A stretch of DNA of 32,688 bases, from positions 1 to 32,688 of the forward strand of contig JAAZND010000027.1 in the NCBI GenBank assembly GCA_012798485.1. Direction: 5' to 3'. This DNA comes from Candidatus Beckwithbacteria bacterium. Its GTDB lineage: Bacteria; Patescibacteriota; Microgenomatia; UBA1400; UBA1449. Below, in pieces: positions 1 through 6,547 of this stretch. Positions within the stretch are counted from its first letter, which is position 1. Each line of letters opens with the position of its first letter. Made by a program: the position numbers and the translations under genes. The notes under the pieces are model-generated. The model saw only the letters and a program-made list of their open reading frames with translations, ran no database searches and was not told the DNA's origin.

Positions 1-216
1 ATGCCTTTTTCTAGCTTTAATTTTTCTTTGAGTAGATACTGCTTGAGCATGAATAGCTACATAGATATTTTTCCAACGATTTCGTTTTAACTCTCTGCTG
101 ACAGTTGAAGGTTGACGATTTAATCTGTGAGCAATTTGTCTAATTGAAATATTTTGTGACTTCCAAATAGCAATCAGATCTCTTTCTTTAGAAGTCAGTT
201 TGTTTATTTTTTTCAT
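1..216 (-). CDS. IS30-family transposase, N-terminal part (runs off the window)
   Basis: I translated this by hand from the ATG at 216: 72 codons without a stop to the window edge. The start reads MKKINKLTSKERDLIAIWKS and continues with a helix-turn-helix containing IRQIAHRL, then RQPSTVSRELKRN. That is the hallmark of the N-terminal DNA-binding domain of IS30 transposases, which recognises the terminal inverted repeats. It is followed by YVAIHAQ and a basic ARKRH stretch, as usual for the family. The DDE catalytic domain lies outside the window, so activity cannot be judged. The gene sits at the broken end of an aspartate racemase gene in the same orientation, so the element appears to have inserted there. 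Its left end should lie at about 235-265, but I cannot fix the inverted repeat without the other end. Confidence 0.85.
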   Translation of the reverse strand, partial: MKKINKLTSKERDLIAIWKSQNISIRQIAHRLNRQPSTVSRELKRNRWKNIYVAIHAQAVSTQRKIKARKRH

Positions 217-238
217 ACTTTGCATTTTACTGCAAAGT
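217..238 (-). promoter_or_regulatory. Perfect hairpin directly upstream of the IS30 transposase start
   Basis: An 8-bp perfect inverted repeat (ACTTTGCA / TGCAAAGT) with a 6-nt loop ends immediately before the transposase ATG. It lies where the ribosome binding site should be. It could be part of the element's terminal region or a structure that blocks translation of read-through transcripts, a control known from other insertion sequences. Function is inferred from position only. Confidence 0.5.
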
Positions 239-728
239 GTTGCTTTTCCATTTAGAACTTAGGGATGGTAAAACAACTTCAACTTTATTTTGATTTAATT
301 GATTTTGATATAGCCTTGTTTGAATTGTCATTGGCGATGCTAATAAACCAATTTTTTTATATTTGCCTAAACTTACTTCATTAACTACAGCATCGATCAT
401 AGAAATAAATGGTTTTTCTGTCTGATTTTGTAATTCCGGTAATATTAAATGTGCCATATTGCAAGCCATAGCAAAATAGCAAACTGGTATCTGCGACAAT
501 CTACTTACTCTATCTCGCAAAATAGAAAGCGCTACATTTTTATTTTTTTTATTGCAAAAAAAATCAGGCACCGGAATTGAGTCGATAATAATTTCCGGAT
601 AATCATTGTTATTTGCTGCGCCAAAGATACTCCCGACTTGCTTCGATTATCAACTGATACAGCTGAGCTGAAGCATCGAGCCCCATACCACCTAAGACAC
701 CAATAATTTTATGATTTATTTTTTTCAT
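227..728 (-). pseudogene. Aspartate/glutamate racemase pseudogene (frameshifted, 3' truncated by IS30)
   Basis: The gene starts at the ATG at 726-728, preceded by AGGAG, and reads MKKINHKIIGVLGGMGLDAS, the N-terminal signature of the Asp/Glu racemase family. That frame stops at 609-611. A different frame carries the continuation (FGAANNNDYPEIIIDSIPVP, then AMACNMAH with the first catalytic Cys, then KKIGLLASPMTIQTRLYQ). The two frames differ by one extra base (or two missing) in the region around 630-645. At the 3' end, homology stops after EVVLPS and the reading runs into the IS30 end. The second catalytic Cys region of the C-terminal half is lost. The family interconverts L- and D-aspartate, often for peptidoglycan. 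Two independent lesions make a functional product very unlikely. Confidence 0.85.
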
Positions 729-754
729 ATATTCTCCTATTTAAATTAATTAAC

Positions 755-1005
755 AAAAAACCCTTGCAGCTCACCAAAAAAAATTGGTTAGTCACAAGGG
801 CTTTCAAAAATTGAAGGCGGTGCCACCTTGTTTTATCAAATTGTCACCAATTTGAACTTAACAACCGACTCTTAAAAATGACATCGGTTTGAAGTGTGGT
901 TACGGACTTCTACCGGGAAAAACTACTCAGTGTAAACTTTTTGCCTTTCCAGCTCCAGGGCCCATTCTCCCTATCAACGCTCTTCTATAAGAAATTAGAA
1001 CATAA
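755..1005 (-). promoter_or_regulatory. T-box leader (tRNA-sensing riboswitch) upstream of the racemase pseudogene
   Basis: Read on the minus strand, the leader contains the T-box core GGTGGCACCGCC (816-827), which pairs with the CCA end of uncharged tRNA. The antiterminator pairs ACAAGG just before the T-box with CCCTTGT at about 794-800. The same CCCTTG instead pairs with CAAGGG (761-766) in a terminator followed by a T-run (755-760). This mutually exclusive pairing is classic T-box logic. Upstream there are other hairpins (AACCGA/TCGGTT; TCAAATTG/CAATTTGA) and a Stem I-like region containing GGGAGAATGG and TGAGTAG. T-boxes are mainly Firmicute elements and control racemase genes in some lactobacilli, so transfer is plausible. 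The specifier codon could not be read reliably. The upstream boundary is approximate. Confidence 0.85.
761..800 (-). terminator. T-box regulated terminator hairpin
   Basis: The minus-strand stem begins with CCCTTGTGACTAACCAA and closes with TTGGTGAGCTGCAAGGG, followed by TTTTTT at 755-760. Its 5' arm is shared with the antiterminator, so the hairpin should form only when the cognate tRNA is charged. Confidence 0.8.
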
Positions 1006-1017
1006 ATCAAAAAATAG

Positions 1018-1091
1018 TGTCAGAGGTGGGAGTCGGACCCACGACCTCAGCGTTATGAATGCTGTGCTCTAACCAACTGAGCTACCCTGAC
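1018..1091 (-). tRNA. tRNA with CAU anticodon (elongator Met, or Ile2 after lysidine modification)
   Basis: The minus strand folds into a full cloverleaf of 74 nt. The acceptor is GTCAGGG/CTCTGAC with one G-U pair. The D-arm has TAGCTCAGTTGGTTAGAGC. The anticodon loop is TTCATAA in a stem with one A-C mismatch next to the loop. The T-stem is GTGGG/CCCAC. The discriminator base is A and the CCA is not encoded. The T-loop reads TCCGACT, so position 55 is C instead of the nearly invariant T. The D-loop keeps its GG. Whether it carries Met or Ile cannot be decided by eye. Confidence 0.9.
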
Positions 1092-1096
1092 ATAAC

Positions 1097-1187
1097 TAAT
1101 TTAAAATGCAAAATGAAAAATACAAAATTTAAAGAAGAAAAATAAATTAAAAATAATTTTTAGTTTTTCATTTTTAATTTTAAATTA
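1097..1187. repeat. Long imperfect AT-rich inverted repeat between the two tRNA genes
   Basis: The left arm (about 1097-1130, starting TAATTTAAAATGCAAAATGA) and the right arm (about 1155-1187, ending TTTTAATTTTAAATTA) are reverse complements of each other at most positions. They are separated by an A-rich loop. The structure could be a folded spacer between two tRNA transcripts, or a degenerate miniature inverted-repeat element. No coding potential is visible here. Confidence 0.5.
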
Positions 1188-1189
1188 AT

Positions 1190-1267
1190 TGGTAGCGGGT
1201 CCCCGGTAACGCTCCAGAGGTTAAGCGAGGTTATGAGCCTCGCGGGATACTTACCCCCCACCCGCTA
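1190..1267 (-). tRNA. tRNA-like gene with CAU anticodon and aberrant D- and T-loops
   Basis: On the minus strand a perfect 7-bp acceptor (TAGCGGG/CCCGCTA) is followed by an encoded CCA. The anticodon arm is strong (GCGAGG-CTCATAA-CCTCGC), and the loop is the one typical of initiator tRNAs. The T-arm folds as CTCTGG-AGCGTTA-CCGGGG, but its loop lacks the TTCRA motif. The D-arm folds as GGG-GGTAAGTAT-CCC and lacks the usual A14 and the standard GG at the elbow. The joint loss of both elbow partners suggests either a truly unusual tRNA or a tRNA-derived RNA. The three consecutive G-C pairs that mark initiator tRNAs are interrupted by an A. A tRNA role is likely from the acceptor, CCA and anticodon arm, but identity is uncertain. 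Confidence 0.55.
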
Positions 1268-1347
1268 TATGCAAACTACGAAACAAAATATATCTTATCA
1301 AATTTACCTTTTTTAAGCAATTTTAATTTAGAGAAAAATTATAGGAT

Positions 1348-1722
1348 TTATAAAAACAAATTCAACCAATTTTGCAAATTATTGCTTGTTTTTACAAGTT
1401 CTTTATTTTGAGAACTATATAGTCGATAGGCAGAAGCATTATTTTCCTCCTTGAGACTATTTGGTAAAACCACCATTTTTTCTCCAGGTTTAATCATTTT
1501 TAATTTATCTCTAATTTCTTTTTCAATATATTGAGCATCTTTTCTCTTATTTTGATCTTGAAGATAAAAAAATTTTTCTTTTTTTAAATCTTCAACTTTA
1601 TCTTGAGCCAATTTAATTCTTTCTTCCACTTTAATAACCCTAAAACTATTTTCAATAATACCCACCACAAGAAACATGATGACACAAACAAAAAAAATGG
1701 TGAGTAAGCGACCGAATCTCAT
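1348..1722 (-). CDS. FtsB/DivIC-like septum formation protein
   Basis: The 124-residue protein has a very short cytoplasmic N-terminus and one membrane helix at about residues 7-25 (LLTIFFVCVIMFLVVGII). An extracytoplasmic coiled coil follows at about 30-75 (VEERIKLAQDKVEDLKKEK). Then comes the motif YIEKEIRDKLKMIKPGEKMV, typical of the FtsB/DivIC family, in which a conserved EKxxRxxLxxxxPGE-type segment follows the coiled coil. These proteins link FtsL and FtsQ/DivIB in the divisome. Length and layout match the family. The last 35 residues are not recognisable. It is transcribed away from the recombinase gene at 1797. A TATAAT hexamer on its strand at 1748-1753 is a likely -10 element, and GAGG lies before the ATG. 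Confidence 0.8.
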   Translation of the reverse strand: MRFGRLLTIFFVCVIMFLVVGIIENSFRVIKVEERIKLAQDKVEDLKKEKFFYLQDQNKRKDAQYIEKEIRDKLKMIKPGEKMVVLPNSLKEENNASAYRLYSSQNKELVKTSNNLQNWLNLFL

Positions 1723-1747
1723 CTTTACAAAAATCCTCAGTTTTGCT

Positions 1748-1753
1748 ATTATA
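1748..1753 (-). promoter_or_regulatory. Putative -10 element for the ftsB-like gene
   Basis: A TATAAT hexamer lies about 25 bp upstream of the ATG at 1722 in the 74-bp divergent spacer shared with the recombinase gene. No convincing -35 sequence accompanies it. Confidence 0.45.
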
Positions 1754-1796
1754 AGCTAAGTTTTTTATAAAATAATTTCTGTCTCAAAATTACATC

Positions 1797-2657
1797 ATGG
1801 CTCTTAACCTAGATCAAACTCATCAAAACTTTTTAAACTTTCTGCAAGAAAAAGGTAGAGCTTCTGCTACTATTTTAGCATACGGTAATGATATTGAGCA
1901 GTTTTTAACTTTTCTCAAAGGAAAAAATATCAATGAAATAGAACAAGTCTCTGTTAATGATATTGAGGACTTCAAAAACCATCTTTTGCAAAATAAATAC
2001 ACTACTAAATCGGTTGCAAGAAAATTAAATTCAATCAAAACTTATTATAAATATTTAGAAAAAGAAGGTTTAATTAAAGAAAATCCTAGCCAAAAAGTTG
2101 AACATCCTAAATATATTCTCACACCTCCTAGGATTTTAACCAAAATGGAATATCGCAGTCTAAGAGATGTGGTAAGAAACGATCCTAGAATGTATGCTAT
2201 TGTAGAGCTATTTTTACAAACCGGCATTAGAATTAGCGAACTGGCAAGATTAAAACTTAAAGACATCCAAAACAACAAAATTACTATCAATGCTTATGAA
2301 TCTCATATTACTCGTACTATTCCTTTAAACAAACCAGCTCAAAATGCCATTAATGAATGGTTAATGCTTCGCACTCAAAGCGAAAATGATGAATTATTTA
2401 TTACCAAGACGGGAAAACCATTTCAAGTAAGAAATATCCGCACCTCCATGGATCGTTATTTTCGCCTGGCTGATATCAAAAATGCCACCGTTAATGATCT
2501 TAGACATACTTTTATTGCTCATCAACTTAAAGCTGGAACTCCTTTAATTTTGGTTTCAAAACTGGCTGGGCACAAAAGATTGTCTACTACAGAAAAATAT
2601 CTTGAATTCATCAAAGAAAGCAATGGGCAGGAAAACATGAAACTTGAAGCTTTATAA
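1797..2657 (+). CDS. Tyrosine recombinase, XerC/XerD type
   Basis: The 286-residue protein has an N-terminal SAM-like core-binding domain (about 5-90) and a C-terminal catalytic domain (about 110-275). Recognisable active-site residues are Arg145 in TGIRISELARL, Arg236 in NDLRHTF, His259 in LAGHKRLSTTEKY and the nucleophile Tyr268. The length is close to XerC/D (about 300). Xer proteins resolve chromosome dimers, while related integrases move elements. Two usual catalytic positions differ. The His of the HxLRH box is Asn233. The beta-hairpin Lys (GKGxKxR in Xer) is not visible in the corresponding NAYESHITRTIPL. The gene is therefore a divergent family member. Its 3' end overlaps the convergent hydrolase gene by 6 bp. 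Confidence 0.85.
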   Translation: MALNLDQTHQNFLNFLQEKGRASATILAYGNDIEQFLTFLKGKNINEIEQVSVNDIEDFKNHLLQNKYTTKSVARKLNSIKTYYKYLEKEGLIKENPSQKVEHPKYILTPPRILTKMEYRSLRDVVRNDPRMYAIVELFLQTGIRISELARLKLKDIQNNKITINAYESHITRTIPLNKPAQNAINEWLMLRTQSENDELFITKTGKPFQVRNIRTSMDRYFRLADIKNATVNDLRHTFIAHQLKAGTPLILVSKLAGHKRLSTTEKYLEFIKESNGQENMKLEAL

Positions 2658-3608
2658 TTTTCTCTGAAATTGAAAATCCCAGATCATCTGTGATATTTTG
2701 GGTACCACTTCTAAAACTTCACTTTCCTTAATCCCTTCAGTTAAAATACATAAACCATAAGGATTAGCAGCTAAAACCAAACCACAATCACTGTAAATCT
2801 GAATCCCATTTCCGATTTTATGGACCACTTGAACATTTGCAGGAATTCCTGCTGGGATACGATCTTCATATTCGGTTTGAGTCAAACTATCCAAAAATAA
2901 TTGTTTATCACTTTGATTTTGAAAAATTTTATTATTATAAATATCAATCAATAACAACGTCATATCTTTAGCTGAGGTTGTATTGTCTTCTATATTTGTC
3001 TGATTCATTTTTCTAGAAGAAACAAAAGCTTGAATTTTGTCTATACCTGCTTTTTGGGCTAAAACATAAACCGCAGTATTGTCACTATATTTTCCCGCAA
3101 AAGATACCAAATCCTGATAAGTATATTGCGAACCGAATTGTTGATTAATCAAAGTTCCACTTCCATCCTGAACATCCTTCCTTGCCAAAGTATAAACTTC
3201 CCCTAAGTCTTGCTCTCCATTTTCTACTTGTCTTAAATATTCAACCACAATAGGAATTTTATTAATTGAAGCTGCTGGATAAGTTTTATCATAATTTTCT
3301 CCTAACACATAATTATCTTTGATAGAATAAAACAGCCAACCATATTCACCTTGTTTATCGATTAGTAAATTGTTAATCTTTGCTTTCAATTCTTCAGCAG
3401 AAAGATTGGTCCATTGAGACACATAGCTATTTTGATCATTGCGCTCAGCAGTAAATTCATATTTTTTCTCTGGTAAAATTTGGATGTTAAAATTCTTAGC
3501 AGGTTGATTCAAAAACCAAATCAAAAAACAAAGTATAGAAATAAATAAAAATAACCAAAACGGTTTTCTCTTGTGTAAATTAGAATTTATTTGTTTTAAA
3601 TCTTGCAT
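2652..3608 (-). CDS. Membrane-anchored serine hydrolase of the class A beta-lactamase fold
   Basis: The 318-residue protein has a basic N-terminus and one membrane segment at about residues 17-34 (FWLFLFISILCFLIWFLN), so the rest probably faces outside. The penicillin-recognising triads are present in order: SINK (Ser114, Lys117), SDN (175-177) and KIG (264-266, HKIGNG). Spacing fits the beta-lactamase/transpeptidase superfamily. The class A Omega-loop Glu motif (ExxLN) is not recognisable, so real beta-lactam hydrolysis is doubtful. A cell-wall carboxypeptidase or esterase role is as likely. The gene heads leftward and follows the pfkB-type gene by 6 bp, so the two are probably co-transcribed. 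Confidence 0.8.
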   Translation of the reverse strand: MQDLKQINSNLHKRKPFWLFLFISILCFLIWFLNQPAKNFNIQILPEKKYEFTAERNDQNSYVSQWTNLSAEELKAKINNLLIDKQGEYGWLFYSIKDNYVLGENYDKTYPAASINKIPIVVEYLRQVENGEQDLGEVYTLARKDVQDGSGTLINQQFGSQYTYQDLVSFAGKYSDNTAVYVLAQKAGIDKIQAFVSSRKMNQTNIEDNTTSAKDMTLLLIDIYNNKIFQNQSDKQLFLDSLTQTEYEDRIPAGIPANVQVVHKIGNGIQIYSDCGLVLAANPYGLCILTEGIKESEVLEVVPKISQMIWDFQFQRKL

Positions 3609-3614
3609 ATATTT

Positions 3615-4562
3615 TTAGGAAAGAAGTTTTTTTATCTCAGGCAAAAATAAAAGTCCTTGTTTAGGTCCAACCTTACTTACAACAGAAGCGGCATTATAAG
3701 CGGCGATTTTTAAACTATCGGCGATAGAAAACCCAAGAATTTGTCCAGCCACAAAAGAAGAACCAAAGCTATCACCAGCCCCAGTTTCTTCAACAGTTTT
3801 CGCTTTTACAATATCCTGAAAATAGATTTTTTTATCTTGAGTAAAAACTCGAGAACCTTTTCTGCCTTCCGTAATCAACACCATTTCACAGCCCAATTTT
3901 AACACGTCTTTCTGTTTAAATTCTTCATTGCCATCTTTGCCAAGCAAATCCAAAAATTCTTGTTTGTTTAAAATTAAGATATGAATAAAAGGTAAAAAAC
4001 TCAATAATGTTTTTCTGTCCTCAAGCTCACTTCCTCCTGGATTGAAAGCAATTTTAATTTGCTTATTTTTTGACAAACCAATCATCTTGGCAAGCAATTT
4101 AAAATCTCCTCCCAAACTTGAAGCATAAATCCAATCAGCATCAAGTCGATCCCAGTCAACTTTATACCAAGACAATAAATTAGAGGCAGCTCGATGTACC
4201 AAAATAGTTCTTCCCCCATCCTGGCCTACCAACACTATACTACTACTGGTGGGTTTTTTAGCTGTTGCTTGTAAGTGGACAAGGCTTACGCCTTCATCTC
4301 GAAGTTTAGCTCTCACAATTGAAGCCCAATAGTCTCGTCCCACGCAAGCTATGAGTCCAGTTTGCAAACCCAAACGCTCGAAACAAACAGCTACATTGGT
4401 AGCTCCACCTCCAGTTGTCATAAGATTATCATCAAGATTAATTTTCCCGCCATATTCGGTACACAACATCGGTCCTTCTTCTTTTTTATAAATTTTAAAA
4501 TCTGCAGAAGTTAAATAAATATCAATGGTAGCACTACCAAAACATAAAACATTAAATTTCAT
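3615..4562 (-). CDS. PfkB-family carbohydrate kinase
   Basis: The 315-residue ribokinase-like kinase has the N-terminal signature GGGATNVAVCFERLG (substrate side) and the C-terminal signature ETGAGDSFGSSFVAG, with the catalytic Asp in GAGDSF and the anion hole. The segment TSSSIVLVGQDGGRTI is the usual lid strand of the family. Members phosphorylate ribose, fructose, adenosine and related substrates, and the exact sugar cannot be read from the sequence. Its neighbours are a split transketolase and, further on, an epimerase and phosphoglycerate kinase, which suggests sugar-phosphate metabolism. It is probably part of a leftward operon running from the transketolase genes to the hydrolase gene. 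Confidence 0.88.
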   Translation of the reverse strand: MKFNVLCFGSATIDIYLTSADFKIYKKEEGPMLCTEYGGKINLDDNLMTTGGGATNVAVCFERLGLQTGLIACVGRDYWASIVRAKLRDEGVSLVHLQATAKKPTSSSIVLVGQDGGRTILVHRAASNLLSWYKVDWDRLDADWIYASSLGGDFKLLAKMIGLSKNKQIKIAFNPGGSELEDRKTLLSFLPFIHILILNKQEFLDLLGKDGNEEFKQKDVLKLGCEMVLITEGRKGSRVFTQDKKIYFQDIVKAKTVEETGAGDSFGSSFVAGQILGFSIADSLKIAAYNAASVVSKVGPKQGLLFLPEIKKLLS

Positions 4563-4598
4563 GGTCTCATTTTAACAAAGAAGCTAAATTGTTAAAAG

Positions 4599-5528
4599 TC
4601 AGCTAGTAATTTGTAAAATTTTTTCTTCAATTCCTTTTTGATCAAGTTGATAATAATGTAAAAGTTCATCTAAACTACGACTCGACTGACCAAATTCACC
4701 CTTAACTCCATGACAAAAAACCGGCACAGGAAATTTTTCTGCCAAAAACTGAGCAATCCTACTTCCCAGTCCGCCAATAATCTGATGATCTTCAATGGTT
4801 AAAACTTTTTTGGTTTTTTGCGCTGACTGTAAAACCAAATCTTCAGCCAAAGGTTTAAGGCTATTTAAATTGATCAACTCAACATCAAGCTTTCCTACTA
4901 AGTTATTCGCTGCTTGCAAAGCAAAATAAGCCATCGGGCCAGCGGTAATAACTGTTAAATCACTACCTGGTCTCAAAACCTCTACCTGACCAATTTTAAA
5001 ATCACTGGTAAAGTTGGGTAGTTCATATTTGGATAAACGAATATAAACTGGCCCTTTTTGCTTAAAGCTTTCAAAAACCGCCTGTTTAGCTTGATTGTAA
5101 TCAGCTGGAGTTAAAACAGTTAAATTAGGTAAAACTTGAGTAATGGCCAAATCTTCCAAAGCTTGATGACTTCCTCCATCAGCAAAATTAGAAAAACCAG
5201 TATGATGTCCAGCAATTTTAACATCCAAATTTTGCAAACAGACAGAAATTCTTAATTGATCCCAATTGCGGGCTGGAGAAAAACAAGCAAAGGAAGACAC
5301 AAAAACAGTTTTACCTGTCATTGCAATTCCAGCAGCAATTCCCATCATATTTTGTTCTGCCACCCCACATTGAACTGCACGATTGCTAAATTTATCAAAA
5401 AACCAATAGCAGCGAGTTGATTCTTTTAAATCTGCTGTAATTACAAAAACATCTCTTTCTTTTCCTCCTAATTCCAAAAGACCTTGACCAAATCCATCAC
5501 GTAAAGAATATTTTTTTTTAAATTTCAT
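4599..5528 (-). CDS. Transketolase, C-terminal subunit
   Basis: The 309-residue protein covers the pyrimidine-binding and C-terminal domains of transketolase. GVAEQNMMGIAAGIAMTGKT contains the conserved Glu that activates thiamine diphosphate, and FADGGSHQALEDLA and VYIRLSKYELP are typical family segments. The C-terminal domain follows from about residue 185 (VITAGPMAYFAL). Together with the upstream gene it forms the two-piece enzyme found in many archaea and bacteria, moving two-carbon units between sugar phosphates in the non-oxidative pentose phosphate pathway. The gene starts inside the end of its partner (11-bp overlap), which indicates translational coupling and a stoichiometric complex. 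Confidence 0.93.
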   Translation of the reverse strand: MKFKKKYSLRDGFGQGLLELGGKERDVFVITADLKESTRCYWFFDKFSNRAVQCGVAEQNMMGIAAGIAMTGKTVFVSSFACFSPARNWDQLRISVCLQNLDVKIAGHHTGFSNFADGGSHQALEDLAITQVLPNLTVLTPADYNQAKQAVFESFKQKGPVYIRLSKYELPNFTSDFKIGQVEVLRPGSDLTVITAGPMAYFALQAANNLVGKLDVELINLNSLKPLAEDLVLQSAQKTKKVLTIEDHQIIGGLGSRIAQFLAEKFPVPVFCHGVKGEFGQSSRSLDELLHYYQLDQKGIEEKILQITS

Positions 5529-6432
5529 AGTTAGTTCGTAATTCTTTTAAAGCTTTAATTAATTCTTCTTCCGTGGGAACTCTTCCATGCCACACGGGGT
5601 CATCTTGCATGAAGCTTACTCCTTTCCCCGCAATGGTATGAGCAATAATCATCACGCTATGGTTATAAATAGCTTTAGCCTTTAAATAGGTATCAATAAA
5701 ATCATCAATATCATTCCCATCACATTCCAAAACCAACAAACCAAAAGCTTCATATTTTTCTTTCAAAAATTCAATCGGCATAACTTCATAAGTATAGCCA
5801 TCTATTTGAATTTCATTGCGATCCAAAATAAAAATCAGATTATCCAATTTATATTTTTGGCAAAACATATAAGTTTCCCAAACTTGACCTTCTTGCTGCT
5901 CTCCATCAGAGGTAATACAGACAACATAATTTTGATCTCCATTTTGCTTATGCGAAAAAGCCATTCCAGCAGCTAAACTAACTCCTTGTCCCAAAGAGCC
6001 AGAAGTGTTTTCTACTCCAGGTAAGTTCTGATTTAGTAAATTGGAAGAGAAATCTTTAGCTTTACCACTCCAACGTAAATCATTGAAAGCAATATTCTCA
6101 GCTTTGTAATATCTTTGAAAATGAGGGTGACCCTGAAGAGAAGAACCAAAATCTCGAAGAGTTAACAATTTTTTGGTGGGAAAAAATCCTCTCTGAGCTA
6201 AGGTGGCATATAAAACTGGACAAATATGACCATTTGATAAAATTAATTTGTCTCGATCTTGCCTCCATGGGTTTTGCGGATCGATATTTAAAAGATAAAA
6301 ATAAAGAGCAGTAAAAATATCAGCCATGCCCAAGGCTCCAGCAGCATGACCAGTTTGAGCTTGATAAAGCATCTTTAAAATATCTTGACGGACAACGCTC
6401 GCTATACCTTCTAATTTGGGCAGATTATGCAT
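5518..6432 (-). CDS. Transketolase, N-terminal (thiamine diphosphate-binding) subunit
   Basis: The 304-residue protein corresponds to the pyrophosphate-binding domain of transketolase. TGHAAGALGMADIFTALYF is the N-terminal signature. ILSNGHICPVLYATLAQRG and GSLGQGVSLAAGMAFS follow. The metal/thiamine diphosphate motif is TSDGEQQEGQVWE with DRNEIQIDGYT about 30 residues later. Length matches the N-terminal half of split transketolases. It is the first gene of the leftward transketolase-pfkB-hydrolase run and overlaps its partner by 11 bp. Its start faces the start region of the riboswitch-controlled dynamin operon across a 115-bp divergent spacer. Confidence 0.93.
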   Translation of the reverse strand: MHNLPKLEGIASVVRQDILKMLYQAQTGHAAGALGMADIFTALYFYLLNIDPQNPWRQDRDKLILSNGHICPVLYATLAQRGFFPTKKLLTLRDFGSSLQGHPHFQRYYKAENIAFNDLRWSGKAKDFSSNLLNQNLPGVENTSGSLGQGVSLAAGMAFSHKQNGDQNYVVCITSDGEQQEGQVWETYMFCQKYKLDNLIFILDRNEIQIDGYTYEVMPIEFLKEKYEAFGLLVLECDGNDIDDFIDTYLKAKAIYNHSVMIIAHTIAGKGVSFMQDDPVWHGRVPTEEELIKALKELRTNYEI

Positions 6433-6469
6433 AGCCCTATTTTATACTAAAAAAAGATTTAAGATAATG

Positions 6470-6475
6470 TATAAT
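6470..6475 (+). promoter_or_regulatory. Putative -10 element of the fluoride-riboswitch/dynamin operon
   Basis: TATAAT lies just upstream of the riboswitch aptamer, which begins at 6481. This spacing would place the transcription start at or just before the aptamer, as expected. No strong -35 is seen. Confidence 0.5.
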
Positions 6476-6478
6476 AAT

Positions 6479-6545
6479 ATAAGCGATGAAGCTCGCTTAT
6501 GCGGTTAGCGCTAATAGCTTCTACTTTATAGTAGAGGCTTTTTAT
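6479..6545 (+). promoter_or_regulatory. Fluoride riboswitch (crcB motif) with overlapping terminator
   Basis: The aptamer matches the crcB/fluoride consensus. P1 is AAGCG/CGCTT (6481-6485, 6494-6498) closing the loop ATGAAGCT. A short P2 follows (GCG/CGC, 6501-6511), and then CTAATAGCTTCTAC, corresponding to the conserved CUGAUGGCYUCUAC. The loop GAAGC (6488-6492) can pair with GCTTC (6517-6521), the long-range contact of the fluoride fold. That same strand is the 5' arm of a terminator, GCTTCTAC/GTAGAGGC (6517-6524, 6531-6538) followed by TTTTT. Fluoride binding would keep GCTTC in the aptamer and let transcription continue. The AGAGG of the 3' arm may also serve as ribosome binding site for the ATG at 6548. 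Confidence 0.87.
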
Positions 6546-6547
6546 AT

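Noticed and set aside
900..960. Reading the T-box specifier codon
   Set aside because: Counting back from the GAG of TGAGTAG gives no clear Asp or Asn codon, and the Stem I boundaries are uncertain. The amino acid is left open.
2652..3608. Calling the serine hydrolase an antibiotic-resistance beta-lactamase
   Set aside because: The SxxK, SDN and KxG motifs are shared by cell-wall enzymes, and the class A Omega-loop Glu motif is not visible.
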